From Sorghum bicolor (lineage: Eukaryota; Streptophyta; Magnoliopsida; Poales; Poaceae), in contig NC_012871.2 in assembly GCF_000003195.3 (NCBI RefSeq), forward strand, positions 46,013,110 to 46,077,109: a stretch of DNA of 64,000 bases. The letters run 5' to 3'. Below are positions 53,336 to 64,000 of the stretch, one piece after another; position 1 is the first letter of the stretch, and the number at the start of each line of letters is the position of its first letter. Made by a program: the position numbers and the translations under genes. The notes below the pieces were generated by a model. The model saw nothing but the letters and a program-made list of their open reading frames with translations, did no database searches and was not told where the DNA came from.

Positions 53336-53353
53336 TGGCGCCGTTGCCGGGGA
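53336..53353 (+). other. Primer-binding site of E, second internal domain
   Basis: Same 18 bases as at 46699, 8 bp after LTR2. Confidence 0.9.
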
Positions 53354-53485
53354 AGGTTGATTACTAATCAGGAATGGAATAAAAGATTTTGAGTTATCAT
53401 TCGCATCACTAATATGATTGAGCTTATCTATTCTCTCATACAGTTTTACCCCGATTTTTCTATTTTATCTTATGCAGGGGAATGT

Positions 53486-55666
53486 ATGAATAGAAGACAT
53501 CTTCCAGGAAATTTTGTTGACAATCCCGAAGCATTATTCAAGAAGACGAGAGCCAAGCTCAAGAAAAGATCATCAACACTTCAGCAAGAAGCTTCATCCA
53601 ATCAAGAAGATCACCGGAACTTGTCTTCAGAGTTCGAAGCCATGGCGAACAAATCAATCCGCGAGTTCTCAGCTCCCACTACGGACAACATCCGCACTGG
53701 ACCTGCTGCAGAGATCGACAGCAACTTTGAGCGCAAGCCTGGACTTATCAACATGGTGCAATCCAGCCAGTTCTATGGGAAGGCACACGAAGATGCTAGT
53801 GCTCATTTACAACACTTCCTGGAGATTTGCAACACATTCACCATATCAGGAGTTTCCAAAGATGCTATACTACTTTGCCTCTTCCCATTCTCACTGTTAG
53901 GGAGAGCGAAGCAGTGGTTCTACGCTACAAAGGAGAAGAATACTACGTGGGCACTCTGCTCAACAAACTTCCTGGCTAAGTTTTTTCCCATGGGCAAGAC
54001 CAATGCTCTCCGTGGGAAGATTACAAGTTTTCAGCAACAAAATGATGAATCTGTTCCAGAAGCATGGGAGCGCTTTCAAGACTACATCCTAGAATGTCCC
54101 CATCATGGAATGGAGAGTTGGCTATTGATGCAGACGTTTTATCATGGGCTCGGCAACAGTGCTCGAGAGACCATGGATGCTGCAGCTGGAGGAGCATTCT
54201 TATCACTTACTATACCACAAGCCACAGCTCTTGTGGAGAAGATGGCGTCCAACCAAAGCTGGAATGAAGAGAGGACCCAGACACGCAAGAGAGGTGGAGG
54301 TATGCATCAGCTGAAGGAGGTAGACATGCTGTCTGCAAAGCTAGACCTGCTCATGAAGAAGCTCGACGATAGAGCTGGAAACAAGAAAGAAGTTATGCAC
54401 ATCTACGACTCTCACATGACTTGTGAGGAGTGTGGAGACACTGGACACTCAGGCAACCACTGCCCTGAGATGCTTGAGGATGTGAATTACATCAACAATA
54501 ACAACAACAACTACTACAACCGTCCTCAACAAAATCAAGGTTGGAATCAACAGAGGCCTAACTGCTCAGGTAATTATCAAGGTAATAATTCTTACAACAA
54601 TAATAATAATTTTCCACCTTTGAGAGAGTTAGTGTCTAATCAAGGAAAGCTAATGGATAACATGTCTAAGAAATTGGCATCAAATGATAAAATGCTAGAA
54701 AATATAAATAATAGAATGGATAATTTCTCTACTGCCATCAAGAATCAAATTAGCTTTAATAAAATGATTGAATCTCAGTTAAATCAAATAGCTGCTGCTG
54801 TTCCTGTTACTAACCCCGGTATACCATCACAACCGGAAGGATTAGAATCTGCAAATCTTGTAGACATGTTTGATGCAGGTAATAACTGGAGTAACCCCGT
54901 CACTGAATTCTCTACTGACCTTCTGCCGGTCAAGAGAGGCGATCCAGGACGCCCCGTCATCCCGATCTCCATCGGCATGGTGGACGTTCTAGAAGCACTC
55001 TGCGACTTTGGCTCTAGCGTCAACATTATACCCAGGGTACTCTATGAGAAATTCTTTACATATCCTTTATTAGAGACAACCATGTGTTTGCAGTTTGCAG
55101 ATCAGACGATAACTTTTCCAAAGGGAATATTGAAGAACCTTTGTGTCCGAGTTGGTACCTTGTATGCCCCAGCAGACTTCGTAGTGGTAGAGACCGGAAA
55201 TGACGAGAGAGCACCTATCATCTTAGGGAGGCCATTCTTGAACACCACGGGAGCTATCATCTACGCTAGTGCTGCCAAGATCAGTTTCTACGTCAAAGGG
55301 AGGAAGGAGACATTTTTCTTCAAGAACAAGACTACACAAATTCCAAATCAATCCAGACGTGAATCAAGGAAGAGGACCAACAGGAGGAACAGGAACAAGC
55401 AAGTGTGGACCGAGTCAGCTAAGATGGTCACTGTAGTTCATGGAGGCCAAGATCACCAACTTAAGTCACCGCATTTGACCAAGAAGGACGACCCAAGAAT
55501 GCCAAGCATCTATTGCTCCATAAATGGATACAACTTCTACAAGGCAACTTGTGACACCGGATCGGGCGTCAACATAATGGCTGCAGTCACCTATCGGCTC
55601 TTGTTCGGAACCATGCCACTAAGACCAACATACATTCAGCTCCAGATGGCAGATCAGACGTATTAA
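53486..55666 (+). CDS. gag-pro: Gag-protease of E, second copy
   Basis: The 726-codon twin of the frame at 46849. I see only two amino-acid differences, in the segment after the Asn-rich linker (K-Q-M-D-N-L becomes K-L-M-D-N-M). It has the same gag domain, knuckle, protease 1 with D-F-G-S and truncated protease 2 with D-T-G-S, ending at the same TAA (55664-55666). Confidence 0.85.
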   Translation: MNRRHLPGNFVDNPEALFKKTRAKLKKRSSTLQQEASSNQEDHRNLSSEFEAMANKSIREFSAPTTDNIRTGPAAEIDSNFERKPGLINMVQSSQFYGKAHEDASAHLQHFLEICNTFTISGVSKDAILLCLFPFSLLGRAKQWFYATKEKNTTWALCSTNFLAKFFPMGKTNALRGKITSFQQQNDESVPEAWERFQDYILECPHHGMESWLLMQTFYHGLGNSARETMDAAAGGAFLSLTIPQATALVEKMASNQSWNEERTQTRKRGGGMHQLKEVDMLSAKLDLLMKKLDDRAGNKKEVMHIYDSHMTCEECGDTGHSGNHCPEMLEDVNYINNNNNNYYNRPQQNQGWNQQRPNCSGNYQGNNSYNNNNNFPPLRELVSNQGKLMDNMSKKLASNDKMLENINNRMDNFSTAIKNQISFNKMIESQLNQIAAAVPVTNPGIPSQPEGLESANLVDMFDAGNNWSNPVTEFSTDLLPVKRGDPGRPVIPISIGMVDVLEALCDFGSSVNIIPRVLYEKFFTYPLLETTMCLQFADQTITFPKGILKNLCVRVGTLYAPADFVVVETGNDERAPIILGRPFLNTTGAIIYASAAKISFYVKGRKETFFFKNKTTQIPNQSRRESRKRTNRRNRNKQVWTESAKMVTVVHGGQDHQLKSPHLTKKDDPRMPSIYCSINGYNFYKATCDTGSGVNIMAAVTYRLLFGTMPLRPTYIQLQMADQTY

Positions 55667-56137
55667 GAAGTTAAAGGAATAGTAACTGATGTCCCAGTCA
55701 AAATAGACGATCACTTTGTCTACACAGACTTTCAGGTTATTGACATGGGAGAAGACGAATACGATCCACCCATCATCCTTGGAAGACCGTTCCTCAGCAC
55801 CGTTAAAGCAATTATCTACATTGGAACCGGAGAAGTCCATATGCACTTCCCCTCAGAGAAGGTACGTCGTTAGTTTACTGACCCTAACTATATCGTTGAA
55901 GAATCTAAGCAGGTAAGGAAAAGACGCAACCACAACCAGAGGAGGCAGATCATCAGGGATGGATGGGCAGACTATGAAGGAGAAGTGATACGGTCAGAAG
56001 ACGTAGAGTTTAAACAGAATTATCTAGAGGAGATTGAAGCACCAAGTCAGGTGTGGAAAATGAAGATAACTATACATGAAGAGGAGGCGCTGCCGGAAGT
56101 ACCGACTACGCCACCCAACGAACCTCAGGACAATTGA
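55667..56137 (+). pseudogene. In-frame continuation of E protease 2, second copy
   Basis: Same structure as 49030-49500, with the TAG at 55871-55873 and the final TGA at 56135-56137. Confidence 0.72.
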
Positions 56138-58303
56138 AAAAAATGGAGAGTCCCGTTCGGAGGACTTAAAAACACCGAACGCCTTGCCAAGAGGTAAACT
56201 TGGTAGTTATCCTTTCCCTTTCAATTATTTCAAATAGTTTACTTAGTTAATCATGTTCGTACTATCCTAAAAAGAAAATAAAAATGTGAAAAACAGTAAG
56301 CCCCATGTGAGTAGACGAGTGGCATAAAACCCATAAGTACATTCACTATGGTGGCATAAAAATAAAATAAATAACTCTTTTCTGTTTTATAAAAAAAAGA
56401 GAAAATATAAAAACAGGGAGTAATAATTATTAAGGAGTCTCAACATGATAAAGGCTAGATATTTATGCTAACACTTAATCAAGTTCCACAAGCTTTGTTG
56501 TCTATTTCAGCTCCACAGAATTTAAGAATCAAGAAGACTAGCAAACGGAGGACATTCTAATCGCTGTCAGAATACTGCTGACTTTCAAATACACTTCTGC
56601 CACCTGCTAGCTACATCAAGAGAAATTACGTCAAAATTCACCTTGGGGGAGAGCACCCCCATTTATCTCGATAAGTATTTCTATCTATCTATCTTTATAC
56701 TTATATTATTTTAGAATATAAATATACATAACTATGAAAAAAAACAAATAAGGATTTTGTGCTTATATATATGTCTTTTGCTTAGTGTGTTTAATAAATA
56801 AATAAAGTGGCTATGCTAATCTGTATCTTAAAAAATAAAAAAAACTCTAGCATGGATATGATGAATAGTTGCTCTGCCTAATTTGCAAATTTTAAGTTCT
56901 CTCTCATGTTTAGACATAACTGTTATAATTTAAAGCTTGCTCTAGACCTAAACTTGTGGGATGAAAACTTGATCTGAAGTCTAAGTTGTTAACGGATATG
57001 ATATGGGAAGGTTGAGCTGTTGTTTATCTGTTCCTAGAGATGCTAGAATTCTGGAGAATTTTATCTTTGAAAATCTTTAAAATGTTGCATGATGAGTTCC
57101 TGTATGATGAGAGTTTAAATTCCTACCACAGCCATATATACATGCTTGTTAGATTTTGAGCCACACATTTACTATTTACTGCTTATGAGCATTGAGTGTG
57201 GTCAAGCTGTGTAGACCCTTAGGAGCTTGTCATGTGGTTAAATCAAGATTCACTTGCACGTTCACTCATATATGCTACTTCTACTCCGGAAGTACCATCC
57301 ACATATATCCACCCATTCCATCTCCAGAATCACCTAAAAATATTCTACTCCTAATCCGAGAGAGAATAACCAAAAATATTTCTGTTTTTCCCTTGTGAAA
57401 TAAATGCTCAAGTTATCTTGTTACTACCACTTGCTACATTATCTCAAGAGATGAGTGCTCTGAAAAAAAAATAAAAATAAAATACGAGGAAATAAAAAGG
57501 AGCAAGTGCCCGAAACCTCGAAAGAAAAGAAAAAGTGAGACGAGAGGTAAAAATGGACAAGTGTCCGATAGTAGAATTAGGGGTACAAGATACCCACCTG
57601 AGAGAAAAGAAAAAGAAGAGCATCTCATTCTCCTCACTATTCAAAAAGCAAGGAAGGTATGTATCCCCTCAAAAGAGCAAAAGTAGAATTTGACTTTCAC
57701 CATTGTTATCACCATCATCACCATACACCATTCATTCGCCACACATGCACATCTTGATTAAACTTATTGACTTGTTTCTTTGGATCCATGGTTTGACTAT
57801 ACAATAAATGTCTTGTAAGTATGTATACTTTATCTCCCACCTATGAGCTCCATATATTAAAGCCTTATTAGAGTAGGGTGAGAGAGAAGGCAATGTCACT
57901 ATGCTTTATACCACAAATACTACATATCTTGAGAGAAGGCATATATCATCACTGCCTTGGTAAGGATCTAGAAATACCACAAAAGAGAGATCTGAGAGAA
58001 TCATACAAGGAATCTCTGAGTTTTATTTGAAAATCTGCAAAAAAACCCAGAGCTATAGCTGATCAAGAATAACAGACATGGCACTTGACTAGACTGTTCT
58101 ATCTTTTAACTACTCAAGACAGAAGTGACGGTTACAAGTCCCATGGTGTAGGTAAAGTAAGTAAGTTTTAAGTCTTGACAGTTTACTCTAACTCAGAGAT
58201 GAGATCTTATTTAAAAAGCATGTGTACCGTCAATTTTTTTAGATATTGCAACAACTTATGATCCATAGCTGAGTCTATCCTTGCTCAGGGACGAGCAAGA
58301 GGA
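56138..58303 (+). other. 3' noncoding region of E, second internal domain
   Basis: Near-identical copy of 49501-51665 with a handful of substitutions and one-base indels in A-runs. It contains the same blocks. Confidence 0.65.
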
Positions 58304-58318
58304 AAGCTTGGGGGAGTT

Positions 58319-59970
58319 TGTTGACGGTCCTTAAGTATCAAATTTAATTATCAAATAAATAAAGAAAAGGATGCAAATGAAATCAACATCTAGATTTAGG
58401 GTTTTATTTGACAGAATTCCACGAGTTTTGGTGTTTGTCTATTTCTGCAGGGGGTTATCAGGAAATACGGAAGAAAGGCCCACACGTCGGGATTACAAAG
58501 AGATATTAACATGCCGCGCAATTATCTTACATCTAGAAGACTCCAGAAGCAATGAGACCGAAGCGGAGGCAAAACGGGGCCAGAGGCAGGGCGCCCGCCC
58601 TCCTGCCCTGGGCGCCCGCCCACCTCCTGAGTCCAATCAGGACTCTGCTTCGTGGGAGATCTCCACCAACCTAAAGGATGAATCTAAACCATGCAATCTA
58701 TGTCGGTTTGATCCAACGGCCCATATTCACTTGAAGGGACTATAAAACCAGACCCCCTGGCCCCTGGAGGAGAGAGCCTCTCAACCCTAATTCATTGTTC
58801 TTCAAGGGAGAAGAAGCCCCTGATCAAGATTAGAGCCACCACATCAATTAGATATCTAGATTAGCATAGCTACATAGGATTAGAACTAGAAGGAGTCAAT
58901 CTTCGATTGGTTTCCGGATCTGTCAAGAGGATTCTTGGTAATTCTCTAATTGTTCTTCTAATTGTTCTCTAATTATCTTTGTTCTTCAATATTATGAATA
59001 TGACTTTGTTCTACTTCAATATATTGCTTATGACTTTGCTCTACTTGCTTATATTCAAGATTATATTGTTCTTAGTTTATCATAGTTATGTACTTGGCTT
59101 AGTTAGATTGGATCTATATACATGCTTAGGATCGTATAGCGTTTATCCATTGGATCCATGGGTAAATGATAGATATTGTGTAGGAGTGGTGCTTATACCG
59201 TATTTATCTGCGATTGTACCCAATATGCCAGATCGTGGGGTGGTTCGTGATAGTGACAGCTTCATTGATTCTTATATAGTCCCCCTCTCGTGTATTGGGC
59301 TGGCAGAGCAATATTATTATAGGGGAGTGATTGCTATGTTTCTCATATTCCTTGCTAATATCACTATGCATGGGCGTAGTCTTGTCTCGCAATGATTGCT
59401 AAGTATGCTTGCACTAACTATGATATGCTAGACTATATAGTTAAGAATAACTTAGGGAATATTCTTGTAGTTCGTTCTAATACCATGCTAATGACTTTCT
59501 AGAGTATCTAATTGAGGTGCTTATCATATTTATTATGTGGCTAGATCAGATTAATTATCTTTGTCACTATTATTAATTCATATATCTTTTATGTGACACT
59601 TATCCCTTATGAAGAGTTAGATATAATGTTCTCAATTATACATGCAATGATAGATGCTCAATCTCATATTCTATTCTATAATCAATATTGATGATTGCTA
59701 ATCCCTTCCCAGTGGTAAAAATATAAATAACGATACCTGGAATACTTCCCGGTTAAAATGCTACATCGGTATTAATCTGTGCGCTTGCAGATCCCATTCA
59801 TTATTTATTTAGAAGAGCAATTGCATATTTCAATACCGTGTCTCTTATATCATGCTGGGGATGACAACTTGGCTTAAGTGGTGTGAGGGATAGGTTTGGC
59901 ATTTTTGGCACCGTTGCTAGATTTAGAGAACTTAGTCTACTTTTGGTAATGATGTTAAGAATACCCAACA
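58319..59970 (+). mobile_element. LTR3 of element E
   Basis: 1652 bp. It carries a 6-bp insertion near 59050, a 1-bp deletion near 59607 and about ten substitutions relative to LTR1 and LTR2. It ends ACCCAACA, followed by the target duplication TAAAG. Confidence 0.93.
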
Positions 59971-59975
59971 TAAAG

Positions 59976-60855
59976 CACCTCATGCAATGGTCATTATTCT
60001 TGGAGGAGCTCTTCTTCTTTCTTGCCTAATAGCCCTTCTTCTTCATAAACTTGCCAAATCTCTTTACAAGAAGAGCCATCTCCTCATCTTCATCACTATC
60101 ACAAGAGCTTGCTTCTTCTTCACTTTATGATTCTTGCTTGGCTTTGCCCTTGGATGTGGAGGCCTTGAATGCCACACTCTTCTTCTTCTCATCATCCTTC
60201 TTTTCACCTTCCTTCTTCTTCTTCTTCTTGATCAACTCATCCTTTTCATCATCTTCTCTATAGGCATCATCGGTCATCACTTCTTGAAAGACTTGTTGGG
60301 GAGTTGATTCACTAAGAGTTGTCTTGACTAGAACGATGATCAATGTGTCAAATCTCTTGGGCAAGCTTCTCAAGAACTTCATAGAGAATTGACTATCCTT
60401 CACTACTTTCCCAAATACCTTGATCTCATTCACAATGACTTGCAACCGGTGAAACATCTTCGACACACTTTCATCTTCTTGCATCTTGAAGCTTGAGAAC
60501 TTTTATTGGAGGATGTATGCCTTAGCGGTCTTGGTTCCCTTGGTGCCCTCAAATGTTTCTTCTAACTTTGCCCATGCATCATGAGCAATCTCAATGTTCT
60601 TGATTTGCTCAAAGGTCTTGTCATCAAGAGCTTCATGAAGATCACTAATGGCAATATCATTGTATTGTAGCTTCTTCTCTTCGACCAGTGTTGGTGCATT
60701 CTCATTTGTAACCTCAAACTTTGTTTCGGTCACCTTCTAAACCTCTCTTTGATTGACTTGAGATGGGCGGCCATCTTGACCTTCCAATATGCATAATTTG
60801 TGCCATCAAAGTAAGGTGCCTTCTTGGTGTTGTTGATATACAAACTAAGAGCCAT
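59976..60855 (-). pseudogene. gag: Sirevirus C gag, N-terminal part
   Basis: Minus strand from ATG 60855 (M-A-L-S-L-Y-I-N-N-T, then F-D-G-T-N-Y-A-Y-W-K), the usual start of a Sirevirus gag. A frameshift near 60738 moves to the frame 60733-60503 (L-H-E-A-L-D, A-W-A-K-L-E-E-T-F-E-G-T). An in-frame TAA at 60503 precedes the rest (F-L-R-S-L-P-K-R-F-D), which reaches a Lys-rich tail and a stop at 60125. The last bases before E encode the start of the first zinc knuckle. The broken frame shows C has long been inactive. Confidence 0.87.
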
Positions 60856-60897
60856 TTCTTCACTGAAGGTTGTGAAGCCTCAAATAAACGGTGCCTA

Positions 60898-60910
60898 GGC
60901 TCTCATACCA
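60898..60910 (-). other. Primer-binding site of Sirevirus C (tRNA-iMet type)
   Basis: Minus strand TGGTATGAGAGCC, one base from the initiator tRNA-Met complement TGGTATCAGAGCC, two bases inside the LTR border. Confidence 0.85.
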
Positions 60911-61784
60911 CTTGAAAGGTCCAAATGGCTAGAGGGGGGTGAATAGCCTATTTAAAATTCTCTACAAACTCAACTAGACAAGTTGATTAGTAAAACAAAT
61001 GGCGAAGCTACTCTAGCACTAGCTCAACTAAGCTATGCAAGCCACCTAAACAAGTCTAGCAAGAAGGCTAAACACTAAGTCACAACAACAAAGCACTACT
61101 AAAGTTAACTACACTCCTATGTAAGAAGAGTAATTTACACAAGCTGTACAACAAGTAAGGTGTGCAAGAAAGTAATGGAGTGGAGTGTGATTGTTATACC
61201 AACATTATAGAGTAGAGATATATTCAATCAATTACTCACAATCACAATCACAAGGAGAATCCTCGGCAAGAGATGACACAAGATTTTTACTGAGGTTCAC
61301 TTGCTTCCCGGCAAGCTAGTCCTCGTTGTGGCGATACACCCACTTGATGGACCACGAGCTAATTAGCAATCCAAAGCCAAACCCTCAGAGGGTGCCGCAC
61401 ATCCACTCACAAGATGGGGATCCTCTAATCCACGAGTAATCCACTAGAGTAGCTAATTGCGATCTCCTACGAGGAAGGCACAAGAACCCCTCACAAATCA
61501 CTTGGTGAGGCTTGAAACAATGTCCAATCACGAGCTCAACACCTCCGCTACTCTAAGCCATCTAGGGCATTGGGGAACACCCAAGAGAAACAAGAAATCC
61601 ACAACAAACTCAAGGATCAAGTGCTACTAGATGCAACTCTTAATGCAATGCACTTGAATCTCACTCAATCTCACTAGGATTAGCAACCAAGCAAGGAGAT
61701 GAGTGGAGGGAGTGTTCTCTAGCTCAATGTATGCCTCAAGTAATCAAATGTGCAAGAGAGAACCTTACAGAATCGGCCACCTTC

Positions 61785-61793
61785 TATTTATAA
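61785..61793 (-). promoter_or_regulatory. TATA box of Sirevirus C
   Basis: TATAAATAG on the minus strand after AGAGGCT, about 930 bp upstream of the gag start. Confidence 0.7.
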
Positions 61794-61839
61794 GCCTCTC
61801 AAAGAGATAGAGCCGTTGGCTCTATCATTAGGAAAAACT

Positions 61840-62335
61840 CAGGGGCACCGGACGCTCAGCTAGGAGCCGCCGGACGCTTGACCACCAGTGTCTGGTGCTC
61901 TGAAGTTAGCCATGTGTCCACCTTTGAATCTCATGCGTCAAACTCTAACAGTCATCTACAGTCCACCGGACGCGACCAAGTGAGCACCGGACGCGTCCGG
62001 TACTCACCGGTCTCATACGCAGAGAGTTTGTCAAACTCACAATCTCACCGGACTTGGGGCACCAGACGCGTTCGATGCTCACTGGACTCATACGCAGAGA
62101 GGGTTGCAAAACGATCGCACACTAGACTCACACAATCAGATGCTCCCTGAGCGTCTGGTGCTCTCAGTCAGAAACTTCCTACTAAAATCAGGCCACACCG
62201 GATGCATGAATAGGGAACACCCTACGTCCGGTGCAGTGCGTTCGATGCTCAACCGTAACAGAGCCAGGCACTGACAACACACCAGACGCTAAAGCCAGTG
62301 TCCGGTGCCTCCGCGCACAGCGTCCGGTGAGTGTT
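61840..62335. repeat. Palindromic CACCGGAC cluster in the C LTR
   Basis: Roughly a dozen copies and variants of CACCGGACG or its complement CGTCCGGTG, including the full palindrome ACCGGACGCGTCCGGT near 61986. This is U3 in the element's orientation, upstream of the TATA box. Confidence 0.75.
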
Positions 62336-63229
62336 AGTGAGAAACACTCCCGCAACTTTCCCAAATTTCCCACCGAGGCAATAGAAAAAATACACTTAAT
62401 TTTCTCAAAAGCGCTGAATCCCATCGAGAGAGGAACCCAAACCCCTCTCAACCCTAGGAACTCCACCTCCTTTGCAAATGTGCTAACACCACCAAGTGTC
62501 CATCACCGAAGTGCATGTGTGTTAGCTTTTCACAAACATTTTCATCAAAGGAGTTAAGTTAGCACTTTACTAGATCTTAATGCATATGCTCAAGATATGG
62601 ACCTAGTAGCACTTGATTTGAGAGATGACCGTGATTTCCCCTCTTGATAGTCGGCTATCAATCCTCCAGTCAATCACTTCTCTACTCAACTAAGACTGGC
62701 AAAAGCAAAACCCTATGTTTATACCTTTGCCTTGTTCACTTTACTCTTTGTTTATCACCATGATCTCCACTTCATGCTTCATCTTTTTCTGATCATGTGG
62801 CCACTGTTGGCGTTTCTTAAAATACACTTTTCATACCGCCAACATGCATACAAACTCTATAAAATATCACCAAACATTAGAAATAGGGCTTTTTATGCTG
62901 ACCAAATTCCACAGTTTTGGTGAACACATGTGTATGCAGGACACTAGGGTTTGAGCCGCCAAAATCAAAGAATTGAAGGCACATTTAATTCAAATACAGA
63001 AGTGCATCGAAATGCAATTGGATTCAAACTCAGAAGGCCAAGGAGCATCGTCTGGGCTTTGGGCCTGGGCCAACGGAGCCAGCCAGGGGGCGGCCGCCCC
63101 CTAGGGTCGGCCGACCCTGGCCTGGCCCAGCTCCCCACCGCCTTTTGCAGAGGCGGTGCATGCGAAGCCCTAGCGTGGTTCCCGGCTGCATTTTGCAGTT
63201 TACCCCCTCCCAAACCGACCTTCCACACC

Positions 63230-63237
63230 TATATAAG
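63230..63237 (+). promoter_or_regulatory. TATA box in LTR of element H
   Basis: TATATAAG after TTCCACACC, 443 bp upstream of the conserved hairpin. Confidence 0.65.
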
Positions 63238-63672
63238 GAGGGGGAGAGGGCCTTTCAATCATCACTCAATCCATTCAAGCTTCAAGTCCACAAGAATAAA
63301 GAGAGATACAAGAGTAGTAGTAGAGAGGCGGAGCTTCCACTCATATCCTTAGCCTCTAGTTAGGAATAGAATAGGAGAGTGAGTTAGAGTGTAGAGTAAG
63401 AGAAGTAGCAAGCACCCGGTCCGTTCCCCTAGTTGCACTGGGCGGAAGAGCCGAAGTGCTGCCCGCTTCCCGAGCTGTACCTCTACAACCTGGAATACCA
63501 TATTGGGGTAAGAAAAGGTTGTATTCTTCTTTTGTTCTAAGAAGTTATTGAGTAATCGTTATCGTGTTCTTATAATCTTACGGGTTCGTTGTCTATCTCT
63601 CGGTAGATACTCTAGTAGAGAGACTCTTGCTGGCTGGCGGGAGGACCTGCGCAATGCTAGAGTAGTAGCTAA

Positions 63673-63697
63673 TAACGTAGACGTGGTGTCTAGGTTA
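63673..63697 (+). other. Conserved leader hairpin, H copy
   Basis: TAAC and TAGAC pair with GTCTA and GTTA, with one G-G mismatch between the two stems, around the loop GTGGT. GTGACAG follows 53 nt later at 63751-63757. Confidence 0.65.
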
Positions 63698-64000
63698 GAG
63701 GTTACCCTCGTTTGCCTCGTATCCCACGGTTGAGGGGTCGGCAGCAGGTGGTGACAGCCCTGTTTGTCCTTAGTTTCCCCCACATCCGGGTACGGCGTAG
63801 AGCTACACGCCGGTATTACCTGGCAGACCAGGTACGCTCCGGTGCCCGAAGTAAGATTAGAAAAGCACGTTGCCTTGCACAAAACTTCTACCATTAGGAG
63901 AACCTCACTACCTAAGTCATCCCTCTCAATTTACTCTAGGGTACACTTAGTTTAAGTCTCAAAACACCTCTGTTCCCTATGAAATCTCGATACCCTGAAT

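Larger units (their letters stand above)
45044..59970 (+). mobile_element. Element E: tandem Athila/Tat-like array with three LTRs and two internal domains
   Basis: LTR1 45044-46690, internal 46691-51680, LTR2 51681-53327, internal 53328-58318, LTR3 58319-59970. Only the outer edges carry the target duplication TAAAG (45039-45043, 59971-59975). No duplication surrounds the middle LTR, so this is one insertion enlarged by unequal recombination and not two insertions. The repeat unit is 6637-6638 bp. Each internal domain has a tRNA-Asp primer-binding site, gag-protease and polypurine tract but no RT or integrase. The array lies inside the first gag zinc knuckle of C. Confidence 0.95.
60913..62804 (-). 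mobile_element. 5' LTR of Sirevirus C, interrupted by H
   Basis: Plus-strand start TGAAAGGTCC, so its own-orientation end is GGACCTTTCA. The visible 1892 bp plus the 118 bp found only in the left copy give an LTR of about 2.0 kb. It contains a minus-strand TATA box (61785-61793) and a cluster of CACCGGACG/CGTCCGGTG motifs (about 61840-62335), a known Sirevirus LTR hallmark. Element H begins at 62805. Confidence 0.88.
62805..64000 (+). mobile_element. Element H: start of another Athila/Tat-like LTR, cut by the window edge
   Basis: Starts TGTTGGCG at 62805 after GCCAC (62800-62804, presumed target duplication), inside C's LTR. CGCCAACA at 62837-62844 is the inverted copy of the first 8 bp. Palindromes GGGGGCGGCCGCCCCC and GGGTCGGCCGACCC lie near 63085-63117. 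TATA box at 63230, conserved hairpin at 63673-63697, GTGACAG at 63751, and the first bases of the U5 block (CGATACCCTGAAT) at the very edge. The rest is outside the window. Short frames within it are not genes. Confidence 0.82.

Overview
The window is plant nuclear DNA, most likely from a grass (Poaceae). It carries Sirevirus-type Ty1/copia, Tekay/Del-like Ty3/gypsy and Athila/Tat-like Ty3/gypsy LTR retrotransposons, plant tRNA-Asp and tRNA-iMet primer-binding sites and plant-type LTR promoters. I find no host gene, tRNA/rRNA gene, CRISPR or prokaryotic feature. Essentially all 64 kb is one stack of nested LTR retrotransposons.

The host of the stack is a degenerate Sirevirus (element C) on the minus strand. 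Its 5' LTR is at the right (60913-62804, then cut by H). Gag is at 60855-59976 and 45038-43888, protease/integrase at about 43870-43114, more integrase at 20801-20548, and integrase end/RT/RNase H at 12837-10681. Its 3' LTR remnant is at 8995-9613. Both outer ends of C lie outside the window.

Insertions into C, left to right, all with 5-bp target duplications where both sides are visible: (1) F, an Athila/Tat-like element whose 3' LTR (4465-8994) is broken by a Tekay-like solo LTR (6017-8900); F's internal end also holds the Tekay-like element G (3' part 1-4438). (2) D, 12838-20547, TSD ATAGC. (3) B, 20802-43113, minus strand, TSD GACTT, Tekay/Del-like, itself split by A (26207-35421, TSD ATCAT, intact and very young). 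(4) E, 45044-59970, TSD TAAAG, an LTR-internal-LTR-internal-LTR tandem. (5) H, from 62805 past the right edge.

A, D and E encode only gag plus retropepsin, with an extra Athila-ORF1-like ORF in A. They have a tRNA-Asp PBS and no RT, RNase H or integrase, so they must be mobilised in trans if at all. D and E carry two retropepsin domains in tandem. B has lost its RT and shows no chromodomain, yet keeps a 347-codon ORF upstream of gag (38355-37312). That ORF starts with a near copy of the histone H3 tail in which, within the first 27 residues, only Lys9 of the usual modifiable lysines is kept. It continues into a coiled coil and an acidic tail.

The two most interesting signals are this H3-tail mimic and a conserved leader-RNA module shared by five different Athila/Tat-like LTR families (F, D, A, E, H). 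The module is a covarying hairpin with a TGGT(G) apex about 390-445 nt downstream of the TATA box, followed after 54-57 nt by GTGACAG and later by a conserved U5 block. All coordinates and repeat matches were read by eye; family names rest on recognisable motifs, not on searches.
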